From Mycolicibacterium arenosum (GTDB lineage Bacteria; Actinomycetota; Actinomycetes; Mycobacteriales; Mycobacteriaceae): a DNA stretch of 40,506 bases. Below the pieces are notes generated by a model. The model was given only the letters and a program-made list of their open reading frames with translations. It was not told the DNA's origin and made no database searches. This document shows, piece after piece, positions 7,506 to 13,566 of this stretch (position 1 is the stretch's first letter; each line of letters begins with the position of its first letter). The position numbers and the translations under genes were made by a program. The DNA is taken from positions 1-40,506 of the forward strand of contig NZ_JANDBD010000009.1 of NCBI RefSeq assembly GCF_024320865.1, read 5' to 3'.

Positions 7506-8165
7506 ATGAGCGCATGCGACACGACCCTTCCGCCGTCCGCCGCGCGCCTGTTCGACCTCGCGGAACGGGTCACCGGATTCATGCCCGCCGACGAGGGACG
7601 TGCCCTCTACGACGCGGCCGTGCGGTACCTCGGCGACGGCACCGGCGTCGAGATCGGCACGTACTGCGGCAAGTCGACGGTGATGCTCGGTGCGGCGGCC
7701 CAGCAGACCGGCGGCACCCTCTACACCGTCGACCACCATCACGGCTCCGAGGAGCATCAGGTCGGCTGGGAGTACCACGACACCACGATGGTCGACCCCG
7801 TCACCGGCCTGTTCGACACGCTGCCCACGCTGCGGCACACCCTCGACGCCGCGGGCCTCGACGACCACGTCGTCGCCGTCGTCGGCAAGTCCCACGTGGT
7901 GGCCCGGTCGTGGCGCACCCCGGTGCAGTTCCTCTTCATCGACGGCGGGCACACCGAGGAGGCGGCCCAGCGCGACTTCGCGGGCTGGGCGCCGTGGGTG
8001 ACCGTCGGCGGCGGCCTCGTCATCCACGACGTGTTCCCGAATCCCGACGAGGGCGGGCAGGCACCGTTCCACATCTATCGGCGGGCACTGGACTCCGGCG
8101 AATTCCGCGAGGTCTCCGCCACCGGCACGCTGCGGGTGCTCGAAAGGGTCACCGCGCCGGCCTGA
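7506..8165 (+). CDS. Class I SAM-dependent methyltransferase (Methyltransf_24-like)
   Basis: A 219-residue Rossmann-fold methyltransferase. Motif I is GVEIGTYCGKSTV (47-59). The later FLFIDGGHTEEAA (143-154) and LVIHDVFPNP (171-180) give the Asp/His/Asp pattern (Asp146, His149, Asp175) of metal-dependent O-methyltransferases of the CmcI/macrocin type. Substrate unknown; sugar or glycolipid hydroxyls are plausible because it meets the glycosyltransferase operon head to head with a one-base gap. Divergent from tetR. I see no signal peptide or membrane segment, so it is cytoplasmic. Confidence 0.82.
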   Translation: MSACDTTLPPSAARLFDLAERVTGFMPADEGRALYDAAVRYLGDGTGVEIGTYCGKSTVMLGAAAQQTGGTLYTVDHHHGSEEHQVGWEYHDTTMVDPVTGLFDTLPTLRHTLDAAGLDDHVVAVVGKSHVVARSWRTPVQFLFIDGGHTEEAAQRDFAGWAPWVTVGGGLVIHDVFPNPDEGGQAPFHIYRRALDSGEFREVSATGTLRVLERVTAPA

Positions 8166-8166
8166 T

Positions 8167-9228
8167 TCAGGCGCAGGCGCAGTCGAACTCGCGCTCGAGG
8201 CCGCGCGGCAGGTCGGCACCGCGGAAGATGCCGTTGCCGGGTGTGGTCCGGGACAGCGCATCGGCGGCCAACACCATGGCCGCGCCCGTCCACGTGGTCC
8301 GCTCCTCGGGCCAGCGCTTGCCATCGGCGAAAACCAGTCCGGTCCAATAGGATCCGTCGCGTTCGCGCAGGTGGTGCATGGCCGCGAACTGTTCACGGGC
8401 CCGGGCGCCGTCGCCCATCGCGTCGAGCGTCATGACGAGCTCACAGGTTTCCGCGCCGGTGACCCACGGCCGGTGGTCGACGCACCGGATGCCGAGACCC
8501 GGAACGACGAACTCGTCCCAGCGGGCGTCGATGCGCGTCCTGGCCGCATCGCCGCGCACTGCACCGCCGAGCACCGGGTAGTACCACTCCATGGCGTGGG
8601 AGTCCTTGGCGTTGAACGCCTCCGGATGCTCGGCGATCGCGTGGCCCAACTGACCCACTGCGACCTCCCATTCCGGCTGCGGTTCATCGAGGAAGTTGGC
8701 GAGCGCCAGCGCGCAGCGCATGCTGTGGTAGATGCTGGCACTGCCGGTGAGCAGCGCCTCCTGGAGGATTCCGGCATCGCTTCTGGCCCAGGCGATCTCG
8801 CCGCCGCTGAGTTGCATCGTCAGCACGAAGTCGATCGCCCTGCTGACGACGGGCCACATGTCCTCGGCGAACCGTCGGTCGCCGGTGATCAGCACGTAGT
8901 GCCACACGCCGGTCGCCACGTAGGCGCAGAAGTTGCTGTCGCTGTTGGCGTCCTCGATCACCCCGTTGCGGAACTGGATCGGCCACGACCCGTCAGCACG
9001 CTGGGTGTCACGGCACCAGTGGAAGCCGGCCCTGGCCTCGTCCCACAGTCCGCCGACCGTCAGTGCCATCGCGTTCTCGACGTGGTCCCACGGGTCCGTG
9101 TGACCGCCGACGAACCACGGCAGCGCACCCGACGACTCCTGAGTCGCCGCAATCGATTCCGCGGTCTGACGAACCCGAGCAGGCGTCAGCACGCCGGGAA
9201 CACCGGGAACCTCGGGTCGGAACGGCAC
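8167..9228 (-). CDS. Putative (alpha/alpha)6-barrel protein, prenyltransferase/glycosidase-like
   Basis: A 353-residue protein with repeating helical hairpins and many aromatic/acidic loop residues (WFVGGHTDPWDHVENAMAL, DTQRADGSWP, DANSDSNFCAYVATGVWHY). This resembles terpenoid-cyclase/prenyltransferase and (alpha/alpha)6 glycosidase barrels. Related mycobacterial proteins are often labelled prenyltransferase, but I see no DxDD cyclase motif and no zinc-site signature, so the activity is open. A glucoamylase-like or lipid-modifying enzyme is equally possible. The GTG start overlaps the last base region of the preceding methyltransferase stop (TAGTG), so it is translationally coupled in the glycosyltransferase-methyltransferase operon. 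Confidence 0.7.
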   Translation of the reverse strand: MPFRPEVPGVPGVLTPARVRQTAESIAATQESSGALPWFVGGHTDPWDHVENAMALTVGGLWDEARAGFHWCRDTQRADGSWPIQFRNGVIEDANSDSNFCAYVATGVWHYVLITGDRRFAEDMWPVVSRAIDFVLTMQLSGGEIAWARSDAGILQEALLTGSASIYHSMRCALALANFLDEPQPEWEVAVGQLGHAIAEHPEAFNAKDSHAMEWYYPVLGGAVRGDAARTRIDARWDEFVVPGLGIRCVDHRPWVTGAETCELVMTLDAMGDGARAREQFAAMHHLRERDGSYWTGLVFADGKRWPEERTTWTGAAMVLAADALSRTTPGNGIFRGADLPRGLEREFDCACA

Positions 9229-9947
9229 TAGGCGACCGCCGGCTTGGTGAAGTACAGGGCGACGCTCTTACCGATCAGCGGGTTGAGCAGTGCCTCGGCC
9301 CGTCTCGTCTGCCACGGCGCCGACATCATGTCCCACACCAGCAGCTTGTGGTACGCGGCGACGACGGGGTGATTCGGCTTCTCCACGCCGACAGCGCATT
9401 TCAGCCACCAGAACGGCGAGTGCAGCGCGTGCGCGTGATGCCGGTGGTCGAGGACCAGCCCGCGCGCCGCGATCTTGTCGTGCAACTCGTCGGCCCGGTA
9501 GATCCGGATGTGGCCGCCCTCGTTGGCGTGGTACTCGTCGGACAGCAGCCAGCAGATCCGTTCGGGCAGCCAGCGCGGCACCGTGACGGCGAGTCGACCG
9601 CCGGGCTTGAGCACCCGGACCAGTTCGTCGATGGCACTGTCGTCGGCGGGAACGTGCTCCAGGATCTCCGAGGCGATCACGCAGTCGAACGTGCCGTCCT
9701 CGTAGGGCAGATCGAGGGCGTCGCCCTTGACCGCCTCGGCCTTGGCGCCCGCGGGCGCCTCGCCCTGCTCGGCCATCGCCTGCAGGATCGCGTCGACGTC
9801 GTTGAGGTCCTCGACGCTCTGGTCGAAGGCGACGACGTCGGCGCCACGGCGATAGGCCTCGAACGAATGGCGGCCCGCGCCGCACCCGACGTCGATCACG
9901 GAGGTACCCGCGCCCACGCCCAGCCGGTCGAAATCAACGGTCAGCAT
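9228..9947 (-). CDS. Class I SAM-dependent methyltransferase (Methyltransf_11-like)
   Basis: A 239-residue SAM methyltransferase with motif I VIDVGCGAGRHSFEA (17-31), a conserved acidic end of strand 2 (VVAFDQS) and the DCVIASEILEHVP post-motif typical of small-molecule methyltransferases. The C-terminal half carries the substrate region, with several aromatic residues (HSPFWWLK). It overlaps the upstream glycosyltransferase by 14 bases and the downstream barrel gene by one base, so the three proteins are produced together. The substrate is presumably the glycosylated product or its acceptor (inferred). Confidence 0.85.
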   Translation of the reverse strand: MLTVDFDRLGVGAGTSVIDVGCGAGRHSFEAYRRGADVVAFDQSVEDLNDVDAILQAMAEQGEAPAGAKAEAVKGDALDLPYEDGTFDCVIASEILEHVPADDSAIDELVRVLKPGGRLAVTVPRWLPERICWLLSDEYHANEGGHIRIYRADELHDKIAARGLVLDHRHHAHALHSPFWWLKCAVGVEKPNHPVVAAYHKLLVWDMMSAPWQTRRAEALLNPLIGKSVALYFTKPAVA

Positions 9948-11181
9948 GCTGTTTCCTCACACGTTCACGCGCCATCTCGTAGACCGAAACGGTCTGCGCG
10001 GCAACCGATTCCCAGCTGAACACGTCGACGGCGCGGCGCCGGCCCGCGGCACCGAGTCGACGCAACTCCAGCGGCGAGTCGAGCAGGTCGCCCAGTACGC
10101 GGGTCAGATCGTCGACGTCACCCGGCGTGACCAACCGCGCGCACTCGCCGTCGACGCCGACCACTTCCGGCAGGGCGCCGGCCCGGCTGGCGACGATCGG
10201 GGTGCCACTGGCCATGGCCTCCACCGCGGGCAGCGAGAACCCCTCGTACAGCGACGGGATGCAGGCGACCTCGGAGGACGCCAGTAACTCGGCCAGTTCG
10301 CCGTCGCTGATACCGCTGGAGATGTGCACGATGTCGGAGATACCCAATTCGGCGATGAGTTTCTCGGTCGGCCCGTTCGGTTCGAGCTTCGAGATCAGCT
10401 GAACGTCGAGATCGCGCTCCACGCGCAGCCGCGCCACCGCGTGCAGCAGGTGGTTGACCCCCTTGAGCGGCACGTCGGCGCTGGCGATCGCGATCACGCG
10501 GTTGCGTACCCGATCCCCCGCCGGCTTGAACAGTTCCGTGTCCACGCCCAGCGGGACGACGTGCAACTGGTCGGGTGACACGGCGAAGTCGTCGGCGATG
10601 TCGGCGGCGGACGTCGACGAGACGGTCAGCAGCTCCGGGATCCGGCGCGCGACGTCTTTCTGCATCTCGGCGAATCCGTACCACCTGCGCACCAACGGCT
10701 TCCGCCACCACTTGGCCGCGGCGACGTCCAGCACCTTGTCACGGGTGATCGGGTGATGCACCGTGGCGACCACGGGCAGCCCGACCGCCGCGATGTCGAG
10801 CAGACCCGTTCCGAGGCTCTGGTTGTCGTGCACGACGTCGAAGTCGTCACGGCGCTCGGCGAGGATTCGCGCCATGCGCATGCAGAACGTCTTGGGCTCG
10901 GGGAACGCGGCCGTCCAGGTGCCCAGCAGTTCCAGGAGATCGATGCGGTCGTGGATCTCGCTGGGCCGCGGGATGCGGAACGGATCGGGTTCGCGGTAGA
11001 GGTCGAGGCTCGGCACCTCCGTGAGCGTGACGCGAGGGTCGAGGCCGCCGGGATAGGGCGGGCCGGAGAACACCTCGACGTCGTGGCCCAGTTCGACGAG
11101 ACCACGGCTGAGGTGTCGGACGTACACACCCTGGCCACCACAATGCGTCTTGCTTCGGTACGACAGCAGGGCGATGCGCAT
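9934..11181 (-). CDS. GT4-family glycosyltransferase (GT-B fold)
   Basis: A 415-residue retaining glycosyltransferase of the GT-B/GT4 type. The N-terminal domain opens with the glycine-rich YRSKTHCGGQGVYVRHL loop. The C-terminal nucleotide-sugar domain has the EX7E motif in YEGFSLPAVEAMASG (Glu313, Glu321). The ATG at 11181 gives the canonical MRIALLSY strand; longer upstream frames run through the promoter palindrome. No signal peptide, so it acts on the cytoplasmic side, probably on a lipid-linked or small-molecule acceptor. It is the first gene of an operon with a methyltransferase and a barrel protein. The acceptor and donor cannot be read from the sequence. Confidence 0.88.
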   Translation of the reverse strand: MRIALLSYRSKTHCGGQGVYVRHLSRGLVELGHDVEVFSGPPYPGGLDPRVTLTEVPSLDLYREPDPFRIPRPSEIHDRIDLLELLGTWTAAFPEPKTFCMRMARILAERRDDFDVVHDNQSLGTGLLDIAAVGLPVVATVHHPITRDKVLDVAAAKWWRKPLVRRWYGFAEMQKDVARRIPELLTVSSTSAADIADDFAVSPDQLHVVPLGVDTELFKPAGDRVRNRVIAIASADVPLKGVNHLLHAVARLRVERDLDVQLISKLEPNGPTEKLIAELGISDIVHISSGISDGELAELLASSEVACIPSLYEGFSLPAVEAMASGTPIVASRAGALPEVVGVDGECARLVTPGDVDDLTRVLGDLLDSPLELRRLGAAGRRRAVDVFSWESVAAQTVSVYEMARERVRKQHADR

Positions 11182-11216
11182 GGTCAGATCACCACGACCA
11201 GAGTCGGGAAACGGTC

Positions 11217-11234
11217 TCTGGACATGTGTCCAGA
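11217..11234. promoter_or_regulatory. Palindromic operator upstream of the glycosyltransferase operon
   Basis: TCTGGACATGTGTCCAGA has perfect 8-bp arms (TCTGGACA/TGTCCAGA) with a TG spacer. It lies 36 bases upstream of the glycosyltransferase ATG and shares the GGACAyGTGTC core with the site at 7447-7462 next to tetR. It is a likely repressor site; the protein that binds it is inferred to be the TetR encoded at 6884-7453. Confidence 0.65.
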
Positions 11235-11277
11235 CTATAGTTTGACCACCTATGCTCCGCAACGCGGCCGGTCGGGG

Positions 11278-11733
11278 CTACGCGGGCGGAAAGCCCCCGG
11301 TGGCCACCGGACCCCAACTCCTCGGGGTGATCCGGATCAGGCATTTGCCCTGGTCGGCCATCGCCTGCCGGTACTCCGACCAGTCCGGATGCTCGCCCGC
11401 GATGGCCCGGTAGTAGTCGACGAGCGGCTCGATCGCATCGGGCAGCGCGATGACCTCGGCGTCGCCGTCGACCTGGACGTAGGCGTCGTTGAACTCGTCG
11501 GACAGCACCGTCACGCTGGCCCGTGGATCACGCCGCAGGTTGGCCGACTTGGCGCGCTGCGGGTAGCTCGAGATGACGATTCGGCCCTGCTCGTCGACGC
11601 CCCCGGTGACCGGCGAACTCTGCGGCGAGCCGTCGCGCCGGAACGTCGTCAGCACCATGCGGTGCCGGGGCCGGACGAAGTCGAGGAGTTCGGGCAGAGC
11701 GACTGAGTCCGCGGTGGCGAGCTTGCGAGCCAT
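11278..11733 (-). CDS. PPOX-class F420-type oxidoreductase (split beta-barrel)
   Basis: A 151-residue split-beta-barrel flavoenzyme-like protein of the pyridoxamine-phosphate-oxidase superfamily. It shows HRMVLTTFRRDGSPQSSPV (strands 1-2), SSYPQRAKSANLRRDPRASVTVL (the basic KxxNLRRDPR cofactor-phosphate segment typical of Rv1155-like F420-binding enzymes), and AIAGEHPDWSEYRQAM near the C-terminus. The likely cofactor is F420 or FMN, and the substrate is unknown. The start at 11733 is one of two tandem copies of the same start region: the upstream copy encodes a 10-residue peptide whose TGA overlaps this ATG. Probably cotranscribed with the hypothetical gene at 11776. Confidence 0.85.
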   Translation of the reverse strand: MARKLATADSVALPELLDFVRPRHRMVLTTFRRDGSPQSSPVTGGVDEQGRIVISSYPQRAKSANLRRDPRASVTVLSDEFNDAYVQVDGDAEVIALPDAIEPLVDYYRAIAGEHPDWSEYRQAMADQGKCLIRITPRSWGPVATGGFPPA

Positions 11734-11778
11734 CAGTCCAACCTAGTGGCGAGCTTGCGAGCCATGCACTCCAACCTA
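11714..11778. repeat. Tandem duplication of the F420-oxidoreductase start region
   Basis: A unit of about 32 bases occurs twice in direct succession (11714-11745 and 11746-11778). The first 20 bases are identical (gtggcgagcttgcgagccat) and the rest is nearly so (ending ccaaccta). Each unit contains the ATG, the MARKLAT codons and the upstream ribosome-binding region; the right copy also contains the stop of the upstream hypothetical gene. Confidence 0.9.
11733..11765 (-). CDS. Ten-codon leader ORF (MARKLATRLD) coupled to the F420 oxidoreductase
   Basis: The duplicated start region reads ATG GCT CGC AAG CTC GCC ACT AGG TTG GAC TGA. The TGA shares its A with the ATG of the main gene (TGATG). 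A GGAG sequence lies 6 bases upstream of this first ATG, so ribosomes should initiate here and then reinitiate at the main start. Its first seven residues equal those of the main protein. Whether it is functional or only a relic of the duplication is unknown. Confidence 0.5.
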   Translation of the reverse strand: MARKLATRLD

Positions 11779-12078
11779 GCGACGCTTGAGCGTCCAGGCC
11801 GGAATCCAGTGCGTCACCGATCGGCACTGCGCGCCGTAGGCGACCTCGTAGGTGACCCAGCCCCACCAGAAGCCCTGCTCGCACATCCCCCAGCACGACA
11901 GCCGGCCTTCGACGACGGCGTGCATCTGCAGTCCCGCCGGGTGGTAGCCGCCCGCCCTGTGCGGTTCGCGCGGGAACACCGCGGAGAGGTCGACGAGCAC
12001 CGGCACCGGCGGATCGACTCGCCGGAACGCCTGCGGCGTGGGCTGACCGTGATGGCCTATCGACTTGAACTCGCCCAC
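11776..12078 (-). CDS. Conserved-looking hypothetical protein, Trp/Cys-rich C-terminus
   Basis: A 100-residue soluble protein I cannot assign. It has a Pro-rich middle (RRVDPPVPVLVDLSAVFPREP) and an aromatic/cysteine-rich end with Cys62, Cys66 and Cys85 (CWGMCEQGFWWGWVTYEVAYG). I chose the GTG at 12078 because a TATGAT -10 element ends 6 bases before it, which would give a leaderless mRNA. The longer frame from a TTG at 12102 would place the promoter in the coding region. A LexA-like box covers the -10, suggesting DNA-damage control. It probably shares a transcript with the F420 enzyme downstream: the stop is 10 bases before the leader ORF. Confidence 0.6.
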   Translation of the reverse strand: MGEFKSIGHHGQPTPQAFRRVDPPVPVLVDLSAVFPREPHRAGGYHPAGLQMHAVVEGRLSCWGMCEQGFWWGWVTYEVAYGAQCRSVTHWIPAWTLKRR

Positions 12079-12081
12079 TGT

Positions 12082-12097
12082 TCGATCATATGTTCGA
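12082..12097. promoter_or_regulatory. LexA-like (SOS) box overlapping a -10 element
   Basis: On the minus strand the sequence is TCGAACATATGATCGA. Compared with the mycobacterial SOS consensus TCGAAC-N4-GTTCGA it differs at one conserved position (GATCGA for GTTCGA). The TATGAT inside it is correctly placed as a -10 for a leaderless start at 12078. LexA binding is inferred. Confidence 0.5.
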
Positions 12098-12169
12098 ATC
12101 AAGGCCGGGTATAGCCTCCGCTCGCCGACGTGGAACTACGAGGTGTTCGCAGATGTCGCGGGCTGTCGC

Positions 12170-12703
12170 TCAACGGGTTACCGCACTCGACCCCGACGGC
12201 AACACGAACGCGTAGGGCCGCGGAAACCCGACGTTCGTCAGCGTCGCCGTCCTGATCGCCTCCAGTTCCACCCCGCGCACCCGGCCCGACGACGGCTCGT
12301 AACAGGCCAGCACGCCGGGCGCGCGAACGCGGTCGCGGCCAACCAGCAGCACCCAGTGCCGCGGCACGATCCGCCCCACCAGCATCGCCACCGGCCTGCC
12401 CGCGTCCACCGCGGCGAGCACGTCGGTCAACCGGTCCCGCCCGCCCCACCACAGCCGCCACCGGTAACGCACTCCGCTGCGCTCGCTGATCGCCCGCGCC
12501 ACCCCCATCGGCGTCGTGCCGTAGCGCTGCGGCCAGATCCGGTTGACGGCGTCGTGCACCCGACCCTGCTCGGCGTCGAACCACGCCCGGCCGCTGAGGC
12601 TCTCGCCGTACGCGGGATTCAGGATCGCGCTCGCGACCACCGCGACCGACGGCCCGCACGTCACGCCGTCGCGCTGGGTCAGGCGCAACGCGGCGAAGTC
12701 CAT
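12170..12703 (-). CDS. Stand-alone C39-like cysteine peptidase fold protein
   Basis: A 177-residue protein built like a papain/C39-type peptidase domain. An N-terminal RDGVTCGPSVAVV block puts the presumed nucleophile at Cys16, RHWVLLVGRD gives the catalytic His116, and CYEPSSGRV follows at about 134-142. This TCGP...HW...YEPSSG order is that of C39 and related transglutaminase-like peptidases. There is no signal peptide, no ABC transporter fusion and no leader-peptide gene beside it, so a bacteriocin-processing role is not supported. A housekeeping or regulatory protease or amidase is possible. It is divergent from the secreted Cdh-like gene across 28 bases. Confidence 0.65.
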   Translation of the reverse strand: MDFAALRLTQRDGVTCGPSVAVVASAILNPAYGESLSGRAWFDAEQGRVHDAVNRIWPQRYGTTPMGVARAISERSGVRYRWRLWWGGRDRLTDVLAAVDAGRPVAMLVGRIVPRHWVLLVGRDRVRAPGVLACYEPSSGRVRGVELEAIRTATLTNVGFPRPYAFVLPSGSSAVTR

Positions 12704-12731
12704 CCAGCCAGGTTAGGCATACGCTCCTGGG

Positions 12732-13496
12732 ATGTCGTTGCTGATGCGCGCGAGCCGACTGGCGGCGGCGGCGCTCGTCACCGTCTTCGCGCTCGCCCCC
12801 GCTCCCGCGCACGCCGATCCGAACGCGCTGTGGACGATCGTGCACGACCAGTGCGTACCGAACCAGCAGCAGCACGGCGCCCCCGCCCCCTGTGCCGAGG
12901 TCGACCTGCAGGGCGGCTACGCGGTGCTCAAGGACCTCGTCGGCGCGACGCAGTTCCTGCTCATCCCGACCGCCAGAATCAGCGGCATCGAGGATCCCGC
13001 CGTCCTGGCCCCCGATGCCCCCGACTACTTCGCGGCGGCCTGGCGGGCGCGCACGTTCGTCGAGCAGCGGGCGGGCCAACCGCTCCCGCGGGACCTGATC
13101 AGCCTGGCGATCAACTCGGCAGCGGCGCGGACCCAGAACCAGCTGCACATCCACGTCGACTGCGTGCGCACGGACGTCCGAGAAGCGCTGGGCCGCAACA
13201 TCTCCGCGGTGGGCCCCGAGTGGACGACGTTCCCCGAACCGCTAGTCGGGCAACGCTACGAGGCGATGGTCGTCGCCGGCGAGAACCTCGACGGGGTCGA
13301 CCCGTTCCGCCTGCTCGCGAACGACGTCCCCGACATGGGCGCCGAGACGCTGGTCGCGGTGGGCACCCACCTCGCCGACGGCGGTCCCGGCTTCGTCCTG
13401 CTCGCGAACAGCGCGGCCGACGGCGGCGGCGGCCACGGCGAGGATCTGCAGGACCACGACGCCTGTCCGCCTCCGCCCGGAACGTGGAGCAAGTGA
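12732..13496 (+). CDS. cdh: Secreted CDP-diacylglycerol pyrophosphatase
   Basis: Hydrolyses CDP-diacylglycerol to CMP and phosphatidate at the outer face of the membrane. The 254-residue protein begins with a signal peptide (SRLAAAALVTVFALAPAPAHA, cleavage about residue 28). It carries the Cdh/HIT-like catalytic HxHxD-type motif QLHIHVDC (His139, His141), with Cys pairs early (Cys41, Cys54) and QCVPNQQ typical of the family. M. tuberculosis has a homologue, Rv2289. The Gly/His-rich C-terminal tail (ADGGGGHGEDLQDHD) fits the family. It ends 70 bases before fadE but is probably a separate unit, because an operator-like palindrome intervenes. Confidence 0.9.
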   Translation: MSLLMRASRLAAAALVTVFALAPAPAHADPNALWTIVHDQCVPNQQQHGAPAPCAEVDLQGGYAVLKDLVGATQFLLIPTARISGIEDPAVLAPDAPDYFAAAWRARTFVEQRAGQPLPRDLISLAINSAAARTQNQLHIHVDCVRTDVREALGRNISAVGPEWTTFPEPLVGQRYEAMVVAGENLDGVDPFRLLANDVPDMGAETLVAVGTHLADGGPGFVLLANSAADGGGGHGEDLQDHDACPPPPGTWSK

Positions 13497-13530
13497 CCCT
13501 CGAAGGTTTCCCGGCGAAGTGACCGGGTAT

Positions 13531-13550
13531 CAGTGAACACATGTCCACTG
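13531..13550. promoter_or_regulatory. Inverted repeat upstream of fadE
   Basis: CAGTGAACACATGTCCACTG is an imperfect palindrome with arms CAGTG/CACTG and an inner ACA/TGT pair. It ends 16 bases before the fadE ATG. Its reverse complement shares the 11-mer TGGACATGTGT with the operator at 11217-11234, so the same or a related TetR-type protein may bind. A fatty-acid-responsive repressor is the natural guess. Confidence 0.5.
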
Positions 13551-13566
13551 AAGTTCGGGGAGCGCT

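Noticed and set aside
12170..12703. Bacteriocin-processing system around the C39-like peptidase
   Set aside because: No ABC exporter fusion, immunity gene or double-glycine leader peptide is present nearby.
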